In this document: one piece after another, positions 28,728-36,872 of the stretch
Numbering within the stretch: the first letter of the stretch is position 1
Layout of the letters: each line of letters starts with the position of its first letter
NCBI RefSeq assembly: GCF_001305965.1
Contig: NZ_JXQC01000003.1
Span: forward strand, 3,453,361-3,517,360
Source of the DNA: Erythrobacter sp. SG61-1L
Lineage (GTDB): Bacteria; Pseudomonadota; Alphaproteobacteria; Sphingomonadales; Sphingomonadaceae
Direction: 5' to 3'
Length of the DNA stretch: 64,000 nt
The notes under the pieces: generated by a model
What the model saw: only the letters and a program-made list of their open reading frames with translations
Told to the model about the DNA's origin: nothing
Database searches by the model: none
Made by a program: the position numbers and the translations under genes

Positions 28728-29416
28728 GCGAGGAACAGGTGCCCGAAGCCGGCACCCGGCCCGAAGCGGACGATCTGGTGCGTGCGGTGGAGGCCACCCT
28801 GTTCGCCGCGGAAGAAGCCTTGAGCGCGGATGCGATTTCCACCCATCTCGGCGGGGCGGATGTGCGCGCGGCGCTGAAGGAACTGGAAGCGCATTATGCC
28901 CAGCGCGGCATTCGGCTGGTGGAGCGGGGCAAGCGCTGGCAGTTCCAGACCGCGCCCGATCTGGCCCATCTGCTGCGGCGCGAGCGGGAACATGCCCGCC
29001 GCCTGTCGCGCGCGGCCACCGAAGTGCTGGCGATCGTGGCCTATCACGAACCCGTCAGCCGCGCGGAGATCGAGGCGATCCGCGGTGTGCAGACCAGCGG
29101 CGGAACGCTGGACGTGCTGATGGAAGCGGGCTGGGTGCGCGTGGCCGGGCGCCGCGAAGTGCCGGGCCGCCCGGTGATCTATGCCACCACGCCGGAATTC
29201 CTCAGCCACTTTTCGCTCGAATCGCGGCGCGACCTGCCGGGCATCGACGAATTGCGCGCAGCGGGCCTGCTTGATCCGGTTGATGACGCTTATGATGCGC
29301 TTATGACAGGCGGGGACGCTGGAGAGGCCGCACAAGAGGCTGAATCGGCCTCGGAAACCGATCTTGCGGACGCGGATGATGCCGCGATGCTGGATAAGCC
29401 CGGCGAACTGGGCTAA
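28724..29416 (+). CDS. scpB: Segregation and condensation protein B
   Basis: ScpB is a winged-helix dimer that binds ScpA in the SMC condensin. It has 230 residues from the ATG at 28724, which overlaps the scpA stop. Conserved segments are VEATLFAAEEAL, LVERGKRWQFQTAPDLAHLL, ATEVLAIVAYHEPVSRAEIEAIRGV and GRREVPGRPVIYATTPEFL. The C-terminal 40 residues form an acidic, low-complexity tail (A/E/D-rich), as often seen in alphaproteobacterial ScpB. Confidence 0.95.
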   Translation: MSEEQVPEAGTRPEADDLVRAVEATLFAAEEALSADAISTHLGGADVRAALKELEAHYAQRGIRLVERGKRWQFQTAPDLAHLLRREREHARRLSRAATEVLAIVAYHEPVSRAEIEAIRGVQTSGGTLDVLMEAGWVRVAGRREVPGRPVIYATTPEFLSHFSLESRRDLPGIDELRAAGLLDPVDDAYDALMTGGDAGEAAQEAESASETDLADADDAAMLDKPGELG

Positions 29417-29449
29417 GGGTCCGCCCCGTAAGTATCGGAGTTGCCAATA

Positions 29450-29683
29450 ATGAATATCGGGCCGGTTCAGATCCTGATAATCGCGATCGTAATCCTCGTG
29501 CTGTTCGGCCGTGGCCGGATTTCCGAGATGATGGGCGATTTCGGCAAGGGCGTGAAAAGCTTCCGCAAGGGCCTGAATGACGACGATGCGCCCGCGGTTC
29601 CGCCTGCCAGGATCGATGCACCCAAGCAGGGGGCGGCAGATAATGCGGAGACGAAGTCTCCCGATAATACCACCTCCAACTGA
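29450..29683 (+). CDS. tatA: Sec-independent protein translocase subunit TatA
   Basis: TatA assembles the pore for export of folded, twin-arginine substrates. The 77-residue protein has a short N-terminal membrane helix (about 4-19, [18 protein letters not shown]), the FG hinge, an amphipathic helix with [14 protein letters not shown], and a hydrophilic tail. I chose the ATG at 29450, with CGGAG eight bases upstream, over the TTG at 29441. It is the first of the tatABC genes. Confidence 0.95.
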   Translation: MNIGPVQILIIAIVILVLFGRGRISEMMGDFGKGVKSFRKGLNDDDAPAVPPARIDAPKQGAADNAETKSPDNTTSN

Positions 29684-29714
29684 ATGAGGACGGGGGTTCG
29701 CCCCCGCTGGCATC

Positions 29715-30164
29715 ATGTTCGACATCGGCGCGCAAGAGCTGCTGGTCATCGTGGTCGTGGCGGTACTCGTCATCGGCCCAAAGGATTTGCCTGCAGCTTT
29801 GCGCACGGCCGGTCGCTGGATCGGCAAGGTGCGCCGCGTTTCCAACCATTTCCGCGCCGGCATGGAAACCATGATCCGCGAGGCGGAGCTGGAGGAAATG
29901 GAGAAGAAGTGGCAGGAACAGAACCGCCGGGTGATGGAACAGCACCCCGATGCGGAACAGCCCAATGCCGCCAATGGCGGAGGTGCCGAGATGGTGCCGC
30001 TGCCGCCTGCCGTGGACCCGGCTGCCTCTGACAATTCCGCTTCGGATGCCTCCGCCGAAACCGCACCGCCAGCCTCTGCCGAAGCGCGCGTGGCCGATGT
30101 GCCTGCTGGCGAGACTGCTCCTCCTGCCGCGCCCTCTGCCCCGGCCGATCCGGAGAAGACCTGA
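29715..30164 (+). CDS. tatB: Sec-independent protein translocase subunit TatB
   Basis: TatB forms the receptor complex with TatC. The 149-residue protein starts MFDIGAQELLVIVVVAVLVI, a single membrane helix with the TatB-specific Glu near position 8. The GPKDLPAALRTAGRWIGKVRR hinge and amphipathic helix follow, then a coiled Glu-rich segment and a long Pro/Ala-rich disordered tail. The stop is three bases before the tatC start. Confidence 0.95.
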   Translation: MFDIGAQELLVIVVVAVLVIGPKDLPAALRTAGRWIGKVRRVSNHFRAGMETMIREAELEEMEKKWQEQNRRVMEQHPDAEQPNAANGGGAEMVPLPPAVDPAASDNSASDASAETAPPASAEARVADVPAGETAPPAAPSAPADPEKT

Positions 30165-30167
30165 GCC

Positions 30168-31034
30168 ATGGTGTTCAAGATCCGTGAAATCGACGATTCG
30201 CAGGCCCCGCTGCTCGATCATTTGATCGAGTTGCGCGCGCGGCTGGTGCGCTGCGTCGCCGCGCTGCTGGTGGCCTTCGGCGTGTGCCTCTATTTCGCGC
30301 GGGACATTTTCGGGTTCCTCGTGCTCCCGCTGACCAATGCCTTCCCTGCGGGGCAGGGCAGGCTGGTCTATACGAAGCTGTACGAAGCCTTCTTCGTGGA
30401 GATCAAGGTGGCGCTGTTCGCTGCCTTCTTCATCAGCTTTCCTGTGATCGCCAATCAGCTCTGGGCCTTTGTCGCGCCGGGCCTCTATGCGAAGGAAAAG
30501 AAGGCGTTCCTGCCCTTCCTCTTCGCCACGCCGGTGCTGTTCGCGGCCGGTGCCTCGCTGGCCTATTTCGTGGTCATGCCAACTGCCTTCAAATGGTTCC
30601 TCGGCTTCGAGGGGACGGCGGGCGGCCTCACGCAGGAAGCATTGCCTGCGATGGGCGATTATCTCGATCTGGTGATGCGCTTCATCCTGGCCTTCGGCAT
30701 CAGCTTCCTGCTGCCGGTGCTGCTGTTGCTGCTCAATACGGCCGGCCTCGTCACGCGCGAGCAACTGGTGGGTGCGCGCCGTTATGTGGTGGTGGTGATC
30801 TTCATCGTTGCTGCCGTGATTACGCCGCCCGATGTGGTCTCCCAGCTCCTGCTCGCGGCGCCACTGCTGGTGCTGTTCGAAGGGTCGCTGGTGCTGATGT
30901 ACTTCTCCGAACGCAAGCGGGCGAAGGAGAAAGCGGAAGAAGAGGCACAGGCTGCTGCCGAGGCGGCAGCGGAAGCCGCTGCGGCCGCATCCGCTGCAGA
31001 ACCCGCAGCCACCGAACCCGCGAAGGAAGGCTGA
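30168..31034 (+). CDS. tatC: Sec-independent protein translocase subunit TatC
   Basis: TatC is the polytopic component that recognises the twin-arginine signal. The 288-residue protein has six membrane helices. Signature segments are PLLDHLIELRARLVR near the N-terminus, the first periplasmic loop leading to YTKLYEAFFVEIKVALFAAFF, GLYAKEKKAFLPF, and VITPPDVVSQLLLAAPLL. The C-terminus carries an unusual tail of about 40 residues composed almost entirely of Ala and Glu. Downstream lie two 15-base tandem repeats and a palindromic repeat. Confidence 0.96.
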   Translation: MVFKIREIDDSQAPLLDHLIELRARLVRCVAALLVAFGVCLYFARDIFGFLVLPLTNAFPAGQGRLVYTKLYEAFFVEIKVALFAAFFISFPVIANQLWAFVAPGLYAKEKKAFLPFLFATPVLFAAGASLAYFVVMPTAFKWFLGFEGTAGGLTQEALPAMGDYLDLVMRFILAFGISFLLPVLLLLLNTAGLVTREQLVGARRYVVVVIFIVAAVITPPDVVSQLLLAAPLLVLFEGSLVLMYFSERKRAKEKAEEEAQAAAEAAAEAAAAASAAEPAATEPAKEG

Positions 31035-31038
31035 CAGC

Positions 31039-31125
31039 CTTACCTCTCCGTCCCTTACCTCTCCGTCCCTTAGCTCGCCGTCATTGTGGGCGCAGCGAGG
31101 CAATCCAGTGCTGCTCGCAGTGACG
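31039..31125. repeat. Tandem 15-mers and dispersed palindromic repeat downstream of tatC
   Basis: CTTACCTCTCCGTCC occurs twice in tandem at 31039-31053 and 31054-31068. It is followed by an imperfect palindrome from about 31079 to 31125, beginning CGTCATTGTGGGC and ending GCTCGCAGTGACG, whose arms pair fully if G-U pairs are allowed. The second element resembles the intergenic CGTCATTGCGAGC-type repeat common in many proteobacterial genomes. It lies between convergent genes and may help terminate transcription. Confidence 0.6.
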
Positions 31126-31171
31126 AAAGGAGCGGTGGCACTTTCGGCGCCGTGCCGTCCGGATCAGGCCG

Positions 31172-32920
31172 TCACCGTCCTTCGGCAGGCGGAGTGGCTT
31201 CGGTGGTTTCACCCAGATCGAAGCTCTTCATCGCCTCGTCCTGCTTGATCTCAAGTGGAACGGCGGTTGCGGCATCGAATACCTGCGCACCGTTGATCCA
31301 CACCTGCAGCACTTTCGTGTTCCGCAAATCCTGCGTGCTGGCCAGGAACGGGTCCTGATCCACCACCAGAAAGTCCGCCCGCTCGCCTTCGGTCAACTGG
31401 CCGAAATGCCCATCGGCAAATCCGGCATAGGCTGCGCCTGCCGTATAGGCCGCCAGTGCCTGTTCGCGGCTGATGACTTGCTGGGGCTGCCACCCGCCGA
31501 AGGGCTGGCCGTCCTTGTCCTCGCGCGTGATGGCCACGGCCATGCCTTCGAAGGGGCGGGGCAGTTCCACCGGCGCGTCTGACCCGAAGGCCAGCGGCAC
31601 CTTGGCGTCCAGCATGGAACGCCAGGCATAGGCGCCCGCCAGCCGGTCCGGCCCCAGCCGCGCTTCGGCCATCAGCCGGTCGCTCGTCTGGTGGGTGGGC
31701 TGCATGGAGGCGATGGCGCCTTCTTCGGCAAAGCGCGCGAAGTCTGCCGGGTCAACCACCTGCGCATGTTCGATGCGCCAGCGCCGGTCGCCCTTGTAGG
31801 TGTCCGCCATTTCGCTGATCGCGCTCAGCGCCTCGGCATTGGCCGCATCGCCAATGGCGTGGATGGCCACCTGAAACTTGTCGAGCGCGGCGCGGCTCAT
31901 GATGTTGCGCAGCTGGGTGGGATTGAGCAATTGCAGGCCGCTATTGCCCGGATCGTCGGTATAGGGGGCCTTCAGCCAAGCCCCGCGCGAACCCAGCGCG
32001 CCATCGAGAAACAGCTTGATACCGTTCAGCCGCAGCCGGTCATCATAGAGCCACGGCGTGGGGCCGGGGCCGCCGATCAGCGCCATGTCTTCCACACTGC
32101 CGGCATAGGCCATGATGCGGATGCGCAATTGCCCACTGTCGCCCGCGCGGCGGTAGGACTGCCAGTCATCGATGGATATGCCCATGTCGGCCACGGCGGT
32201 TACGCCCTGCCGGATCAGCATGTCCTGCGCGGTGAGGAAGGCCAGGTCGCGGTCTTCCGGGCGCGGCTTCGGAACTTTGGAATCCACCAGCTTCTGGGCA
32301 TTGTCCACCAGCACGCCCGCCGGGTTGCGGGTGGCGCCAGTGCGCAGGATGCGGCCGCCATCGGGATCGGCCGTCTTGGCGGTGATGCCCGCCATCTGCA
32401 GTGCCTTGCTGTTGGCCCAGCCTGCATGGCCATCCACCCGGCTCAGCCAGACGGGGCGGTCGGCCACGGCAGCATCGAGTTCGGCAGCGGTGGGGAAGCG
32501 GCCGAGGCCCCATTTCTCCTGATTCCAGCCCGTGCCGATGATCCATGCCCGGTTGGGGAAGCGCGCGGCATAGGCGGCGATCTTCGCCTGCGCGTCGGCC
32601 AGCGATGTGGTTTCGGAAAGGTCCAGCGTCAGCGCCTGAAAGCCCAGGTCCATCAGGTGGAGATGGGCGTCGATCATGCCGGGTACGACCGTCTTGCCCT
32701 GCCCATCGACATGATACTGATAGGGCGTCATCGGCTGTTCGCCGCGCTTCAGGATCTGGCGGATGATGCCGTCGTCGCGGATCATCATCCCGCCGAACTG
32801 CGTCACCGTGCCGTCGCGCGACACGGAAACGCCATTGATATTATTGACCAGCGTGTCGGCCGCGGCAGGCGATGCCGCAAGGACACAAGCCGCCAGCGCG
32901 GCCGCCACGCGAGCGATCAT
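31172..32920 (-). CDS. Amidohydrolase family protein (YtcJ-like metal-dependent hydrolase)
   Basis: This exported metal-dependent hydrolase has 582 residues. It has a signal peptide (about 1-21), an N-terminal beta-sandwich, the metal-binding HxH in GMIDAHLHLMDLG, and then the long amidohydrolase_3 barrel with FLDGALGSRGAWL, IHAIGDAANAEAL, WRIEHAQVVDP and FGSDAPVELPRPFEG. Family members are imidohydrolase/N-substituted amide hydrolases of mostly undefined substrate. The start at 32920 overlaps the stop of the upstream dehydrogenase (ATGA). A much longer frame extending upstream to 33385 is antisense-like noise. Confidence 0.9.
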   Translation of the reverse strand: MIARVAAALAACVLAASPAAADTLVNNINGVSVSRDGTVTQFGGMMIRDDGIIRQILKRGEQPMTPYQYHVDGQGKTVVPGMIDAHLHLMDLGFQALTLDLSETTSLADAQAKIAAYAARFPNRAWIIGTGWNQEKWGLGRFPTAAELDAAVADRPVWLSRVDGHAGWANSKALQMAGITAKTADPDGGRILRTGATRNPAGVLVDNAQKLVDSKVPKPRPEDRDLAFLTAQDMLIRQGVTAVADMGISIDDWQSYRRAGDSGQLRIRIMAYAGSVEDMALIGGPGPTPWLYDDRLRLNGIKLFLDGALGSRGAWLKAPYTDDPGNSGLQLLNPTQLRNIMSRAALDKFQVAIHAIGDAANAEALSAISEMADTYKGDRRWRIEHAQVVDPADFARFAEEGAIASMQPTHQTSDRLMAEARLGPDRLAGAYAWRSMLDAKVPLAFGSDAPVELPRPFEGMAVAITREDKDGQPFGGWQPQQVISREQALAAYTAGAAYAGFADGHFGQLTEGERADFLVVDQDPFLASTQDLRNTKVLQVWINGAQVFDAATAVPLEIKQDEAMKSFDLGETTEATPPAEGR

Positions 32921-33819
32921 TTCTTGCCGCCTTCCGGCAGGCAACGGACCAGCGCGCTGGTGTCCTGACGCCCGCCGCCCATGGTTTGCACCTTGGCATA
33001 ATAACCGTCGATCACGCTGGTGACCGGCAGCTCTACGCCCAGATTTTCCGCTTCGGCCATGGCGATGGCCAGATCCTTGCGCATCCAGTCCACCGCGAAG
33101 CCGAAATCGAATTCGCCAGCCGCCATGGTCTTCCAGCGATTGACCATCTGCCAGCTCTGCGCCGCGCCGCCCGATACGGCTTCCAGCACCTTGTCCATGT
33201 CGAGTTCGGCGGCCTGTGCGAAACGCACCGCTTCGGACACGCCTTGCAGCACGCCGGCGATGCAGATCTGGTTGACCATCTTGGTCACCTGCCCGGCGCC
33301 GGGGCCGCCGACATGCACGATGCGCGCGGCATAGGCTTCCATCACCGGAGTGGCTGCCGTCACAGCCTCGTCCGTGCCGCCGCACATGATGGAAAGCTTG
33401 CCGCTTTCCGCGCCCGCCTGCCCGCCGGAAACGGGGGCGTCCACAGCCAGAATGCCGCGCGCGTCAGCTTCTGCCGCGATGCGGCGCGCGATGTCGGCGG
33501 AAACGGTGGTATGGTCGATATAGAGCGATCCGGGCGCCATGGCCGCCAGCGCGCCTTCATCGCCCAGCACGACCTGCGCCAGATCGGCATCGTTGCCCAC
33601 GCAGGTGATTACAACGTCCTGCCCGGCCGCAGCCTCGGCCGGAGTGGCGGCAACGCGCACCGAAAGGCCTTCTTGCGCCAGCAGCGCCTGCCGGGCTTCC
33701 GCGCGGGCCAGAGTGCGGTTGTAGATTGTGACATCATATCCGGCGCGGGCGAGGTGGCCGGCCATCGGCCCGCCCATAACGCCAAGGCCAAGGAACGCGA
33801 TCTTTGTCTTCTCGGTCAT
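32917..33819 (-). CDS. NAD(P)-dependent beta-hydroxyacid dehydrogenase (3-hydroxyisobutyrate dehydrogenase-like)
   Basis: This 300-residue enzyme belongs to the 6-phosphogluconate dehydrogenase superfamily. The nucleotide-binding motif is FLGLGVMGGPMAGHL (about 9-23). The substrate-binding DAPVSGGQAGAESGKLSIMCGG and the catalytic Lys in GPGAGQVTKMVNQ are intact. It could act on 3-hydroxyisobutyrate, tartronate semialdehyde or a related acid; the family motif does not discriminate. The ATG at 33819 has AGGA upstream. It is translationally coupled to the amidohydrolase. Confidence 0.88.
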   Translation of the reverse strand: MTEKTKIAFLGLGVMGGPMAGHLARAGYDVTIYNRTLARAEARQALLAQEGLSVRVAATPAEAAAGQDVVITCVGNDADLAQVVLGDEGALAAMAPGSLYIDHTTVSADIARRIAAEADARGILAVDAPVSGGQAGAESGKLSIMCGGTDEAVTAATPVMEAYAARIVHVGGPGAGQVTKMVNQICIAGVLQGVSEAVRFAQAAELDMDKVLEAVSGGAAQSWQMVNRWKTMAAGEFDFGFAVDWMRKDLAIAMAEAENLGVELPVTSVIDGYYAKVQTMGGGRQDTSALVRCLPEGGKK

Positions 33820-33934
33820 CGGTGTGTCCTGTGCAGCTTGTTGGGTCGCAATGCAAATGCCCACTCTGCCTAGGTGGCGCGGATGCGATTGTCTGTTTCC
33901 CAAATGCACGGTTTTCCGTTACGGGCCGCACACT

Positions 33935-35188
33935 ATGACCGAGACTACTGCACTGGATAAGCAAGCAAGCGCCACCGCGCTGCTGACGATCGACGATGTT
34001 CGGGCCGCTGCACAGCGGATCGAAGGCGCGGTCGTGCGTACCCCCACCACGCACAGCAAAACCCTTTCGCAGATTACCGGCGCCAATATCTGGCTGAAGT
34101 TCGAAAACCTGCAATTCACTGCCGCCTACAAGGAACGCGGCGCCTTGAACAAGCTGCTGCTGCTTACCGAGGAACAGCGCAATCGCGGTGTGATCGCGGC
34201 GTCTGCCGGCAACCATTCGCAGGGCCTTTCCTATCACGGCACCCGCCTGGGCGTACCCGTAACCATCGTGATGCCGCGCACCACGCCGATGGTGAAAGTG
34301 ATCCAGACCGAACAGGTCGGCGGCAAAGTCGTGCTCGAAGGCGAGAATTACGACGAAGCCTATGAATATGCCCGCAACCTGGAAAAGCAGCTGGGCCTGA
34401 CTTTCGTCCACCCGTTCGACGATCCTGACGTGGCGGCCGGGCAGGGAACGGTTGCACTGGAAATGCTGGCCGACGCGCCTCAGATCGACACGCTGGTGGT
34501 GCCCATCGGCGGCGGCGGCCTGCTGTCCGGCATGGGCACGGTGGCCAAGGCGCTCAATCCGGACATCAAGCTGTTCGGCGTCCAGCCCCAGCTTTACCCG
34601 TCGATGTATTCCAAGCTCAACGGCAAGGATCTGCCCAGCGGCGGGGATACTCTGGCTGAAGGCATCGCGGTGAAAGTGCCGGGCAGCTTCACGTCCAGCG
34701 TGCTGAAAGACCTGATCGACGAGATCGTGCTGGTCGACGAGGAAATGCTGGAGCGGGCGCTGGCGCTGCTGCTGCAGATCGAAAAGACGGTGGTGGAAGG
34801 GGCCGGCGCTGCCGGGCTTGCCGCCGTGCTGGCTCATCCGGAAAAGTTCAAGGGCCGCAATGTCGGGCTGGTGCTATCGGGCGGCAATATCGATACGCGC
34901 CTGCTGGCCAATGTGCTGCTGCGCGATCTTGCCCGTTCGGGCCGCCTCGCCCGCCTGCGCATCTTCCTGCAGGACCGGCCGGGATCGCTCTACAAGGTGA
35001 TGCACGAATTCGATGCGCACCATGTGAATATCCTGGAAATCTACCACCAGCGGATCTTCACAAATCTGCCCGCCAAGGGGCTGGTGACGGACATCGAATG
35101 CGAAGCGCGCGACCGCGAGCAGCTCGTGTCGCTGATCGATGCTCTGACCGCCAAGGGCTATCAGGTTAGCGAAGTCGAACTCAACTGA
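33935..35188 (+). CDS. ilvA: Threonine ammonia-lyase (threonine dehydratase) with ACT domain
   Basis: This PLP enzyme deaminates threonine to 2-oxobutyrate, the first step to isoleucine. It has 417 residues. The Schiff-base Lys66 lies in AAYKERGALNKL, the phosphate-binding loop is PIGGGGLLSGMG, and SAGNHSQGL is the Asn loop. A C-terminal ACT-type domain starts near LARLRIFLQDRPGSLYKVMHEF. Its short single-ACT layout resembles the catabolic/bifunctional TdcB-IlvA hybrids common in alphaproteobacteria, so the symbol is tentative. The gene is divergent from the dehydrogenase. A long hairpin (35202-35241) follows the stop. Confidence 0.9.
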   Translation: MTETTALDKQASATALLTIDDVRAAAQRIEGAVVRTPTTHSKTLSQITGANIWLKFENLQFTAAYKERGALNKLLLLTEEQRNRGVIAASAGNHSQGLSYHGTRLGVPVTIVMPRTTPMVKVIQTEQVGGKVVLEGENYDEAYEYARNLEKQLGLTFVHPFDDPDVAAGQGTVALEMLADAPQIDTLVVPIGGGGLLSGMGTVAKALNPDIKLFGVQPQLYPSMYSKLNGKDLPSGGDTLAEGIAVKVPGSFTSSVLKDLIDEIVLVDEEMLERALALLLQIEKTVVEGAGAAGLAAVLAHPEKFKGRNVGLVLSGGNIDTRLLANVLLRDLARSGRLARLRIFLQDRPGSLYKVMHEFDAHHVNILEIYHQRIFTNLPAKGLVTDIECEARDREQLVSLIDALTAKGYQVSEVELN

Positions 35189-35363
35189 CCGATTTCGGGC
35201 CGCACAGCCGCAACCCCTGCCGCATGGGGGTGTGGCTGTGCAAAAAATCCCCTGTGTTAAGCATGAATCGTGGTTAAGGTTGTTTTAATGGTCGAGTCTC
35301 CGGGGCATAGTCTGCGGGAACTCGCCCATTGGCCAAACTTAGCTTGGAAGGCTGCGCAGCCCC

Positions 35364-36266
35364 GTGACCGCACCGGTACGCTTCCCCCGCTTCTTCGTGA
35401 CCAGCCCGGCGCCGTGTCCCTATCTGCCGGGCAGGACGGAACGGAAGGTGTTTACGGAGCTGAAGGGGCCGAATGCCGACGGGTTGAACGAAGCGCTGGG
35501 CCGCATCGGTTTCCGCCGCAGCCAGACGGTGGCCTATCGCCCCAGTTGCAGCAATTGCCGGGCCTGTGTTTCGGTTCGCGTGGCCGCGACTGAATTCAGG
35601 GCATCGAGCACCCAGAAGCGCAATCTGAAGCGCAATGCCGACCTGATCGCCATCGAATGCCGCCCCTGGGCCACGAACGAACAATTTGAATTGCTGCGCC
35701 GCTATCTGGGCGCGCGCCATCCCGGTGGCGGCATGGCCGCGATGGACGAGGTTGACTTCGCCGACATGGTGGAACACACGCCGGTCACCAGCGTCATCGT
35801 CGAATATCGCGAGCGGCGCGAGGATGGAGAGCCGGGCCGCCTGGTGGGCGCCTGCCTCACCGACCGGCAGACCGACGGCTATTCGATGATCTACAGCTTC
35901 TACGAGCCGGAAGAATGCGGCCGTTCGGGGCTGGGCAATTACATCATCCTGGACCACATCCGCCGTGCGGCGGAAACCGGCTTGCCGTTTGTCTATCTCG
36001 GCTATTGGGTCGAGGGTTCCGAGCGGATGCAGTACAAGGTTCGCTATCGGCCGCTTGAACAGCTTACCCCCGATGGCTGGGAACGGATGGATGCGGATCA
36101 GCAGGAACGGCTGATTGCCGCCACGGCGGCCTCCAGCCATCAACGCCGCGCCATTCCGCTGGGTGGCAGCGGCAAGGACGGCACGCCCGGCGGGCAGGAA
36201 CAATATGTCCTGAACGAGGATGAACTGGCTCAAGCCGCCGCCGCCGCACTCGGTCAGGACGCGTAG
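35364..36266 (+). CDS. bpt: Aspartate/glutamate leucyltransferase (bacterial protein transferase)
   Basis: Bpt attaches leucine from Leu-tRNA to N-terminal Asp or Glu, marking proteins for ClpS/ClpAP degradation. The 300-residue protein starts at a GTG (35364). The N-terminal zinc/cysteine region has [17 protein letters not shown] and the paired cysteines [12 protein letters not shown]. The GNAT-like transferase core contains [12 protein letters not shown] and [13 protein letters not shown], then [15 protein letters not shown]. The last 13 bases overlap the convergent lysozyme gene. Confidence 0.94.
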   Translation: MTAPVRFPRFFVTSPAPCPYLPGRTERKVFTELKGPNADGLNEALGRIGFRRSQTVAYRPSCSNCRACVSVRVAATEFRASSTQKRNLKRNADLIAIECRPWATNEQFELLRRYLGARHPGGGMAAMDEVDFADMVEHTPVTSVIVEYRERREDGEPGRLVGACLTDRQTDGYSMIYSFYEPEECGRSGLGNYIILDHIRRAAETGLPFVYLGYWVEGSERMQYKVRYRPLEQLTPDGWERMDADQQERLIAATAASSHQRRAIPLGGSGKDGTPGGQEQYVLNEDELAQAAAAALGQDA

Positions 36267-36730
36267 AGAAGTGCTTCCGCTTCCCGGCGACGGGTCAGCC
36301 CTTTCAGCACTTTGCCGCCTGCGCGGTTCCACCGGGCAAATTCCCGTGCAGCGCCGCTGAAATCGCCTGCCGCATGTCTGCGCGTCAGCGTCGCCCGGCC
36401 GATTGCGCCGGTGTTGTAGTGGAAGCTGACCAGCGCATCGAATTGCGGTTGCGATGTGGGCGCATCGCCCAGCGCGCGGTCGACGGCATCGGCATAAAGG
36501 GCAAGGTCCGCTTCAAGGCGCGCGTCGCATTGCCGCCGGGTCCACACCGTGTCCGGCCCAATGCCGCGGCCGGTTGCGCCCCAGCCGATTGTCCATGGCG
36601 GGCCGCCTGTACCGGGATCGGGATAGGCTTCGAACAACCCGTCCGCGCGCTGGCGCGCACAGCCTTCAAAGCTCTGGATCAGGGCAATGCCATTGGGGCC
36701 AATCCTGCGGGGGCGGGCAAGGGGTTCCAT
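36254..36730 (-). CDS. GH24 lysozyme (endolysin-type)
   Basis: This phage-lysozyme family (T4/P1-type) muramidase has 158 residues. The catalytic triad pattern is present: Glu22 in IQSFEG, Asp38 in YPDPGTGG and Thr47 in WTIGWG. A C-terminal helical domain contains [21 protein letters not shown] and [25 protein letters not shown]. The ATG at 36730 has GGAGG five bases upstream. No signal peptide is visible, and no holin, spanin or structural phage genes surround it. It is either a domesticated endolysin or a stand-alone wall hydrolase. Its 3' end overlaps bpt by 13 bases. Confidence 0.9.
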   Translation of the reverse strand: MEPLARPRRIGPNGIALIQSFEGCARQRADGLFEAYPDPGTGGPPWTIGWGATGRGIGPDTVWTRRQCDARLEADLALYADAVDRALGDAPTSQPQFDALVSFHYNTGAIGRATLTRRHAAGDFSGAAREFARWNRAGGKVLKGLTRRREAEALLYAS

Positions 36731-36811
36731 GATGTCCTCCATTGAGTTGGACGGAACATGTAGGGAACACATTGCCCTGTAGGAAAATGGTTTCTGGCGG
36801 CAGGCGAAAGA

Positions 36812-36841
36812 AAAGGCCCGAAGGTTTCCCTCCGGGCCTTT
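36812..36841 (-). terminator. Terminator downstream of the OmpA-family gene
   Basis: AAAGGCCCG (36812-36820) pairs with CGGGCCTTT (36833-36841). On the minus strand the stem is followed by TTTTCTTT. It separates the OmpA-family gene from the lysozyme gene. Confidence 0.85.
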
Positions 36842-36872
36842 CGCTTTTCGGGCCTTGCGGCTCGGATCGGGC

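Noticed and set aside
28442-31103. Long minus-strand frames opposite scpB and tatABC
   Set aside because: They mirror coding constraints of the plus-strand genes and carry low-complexity sequence only.
35202-35241. Hairpin after the threonine ammonia-lyase gene as intrinsic terminator
   Set aside because: The stem GCACAGCC/GGCTGTGC is good, but it is followed by AAAAAA rather than a T-tract on the coding strand, so it was not called a terminator.
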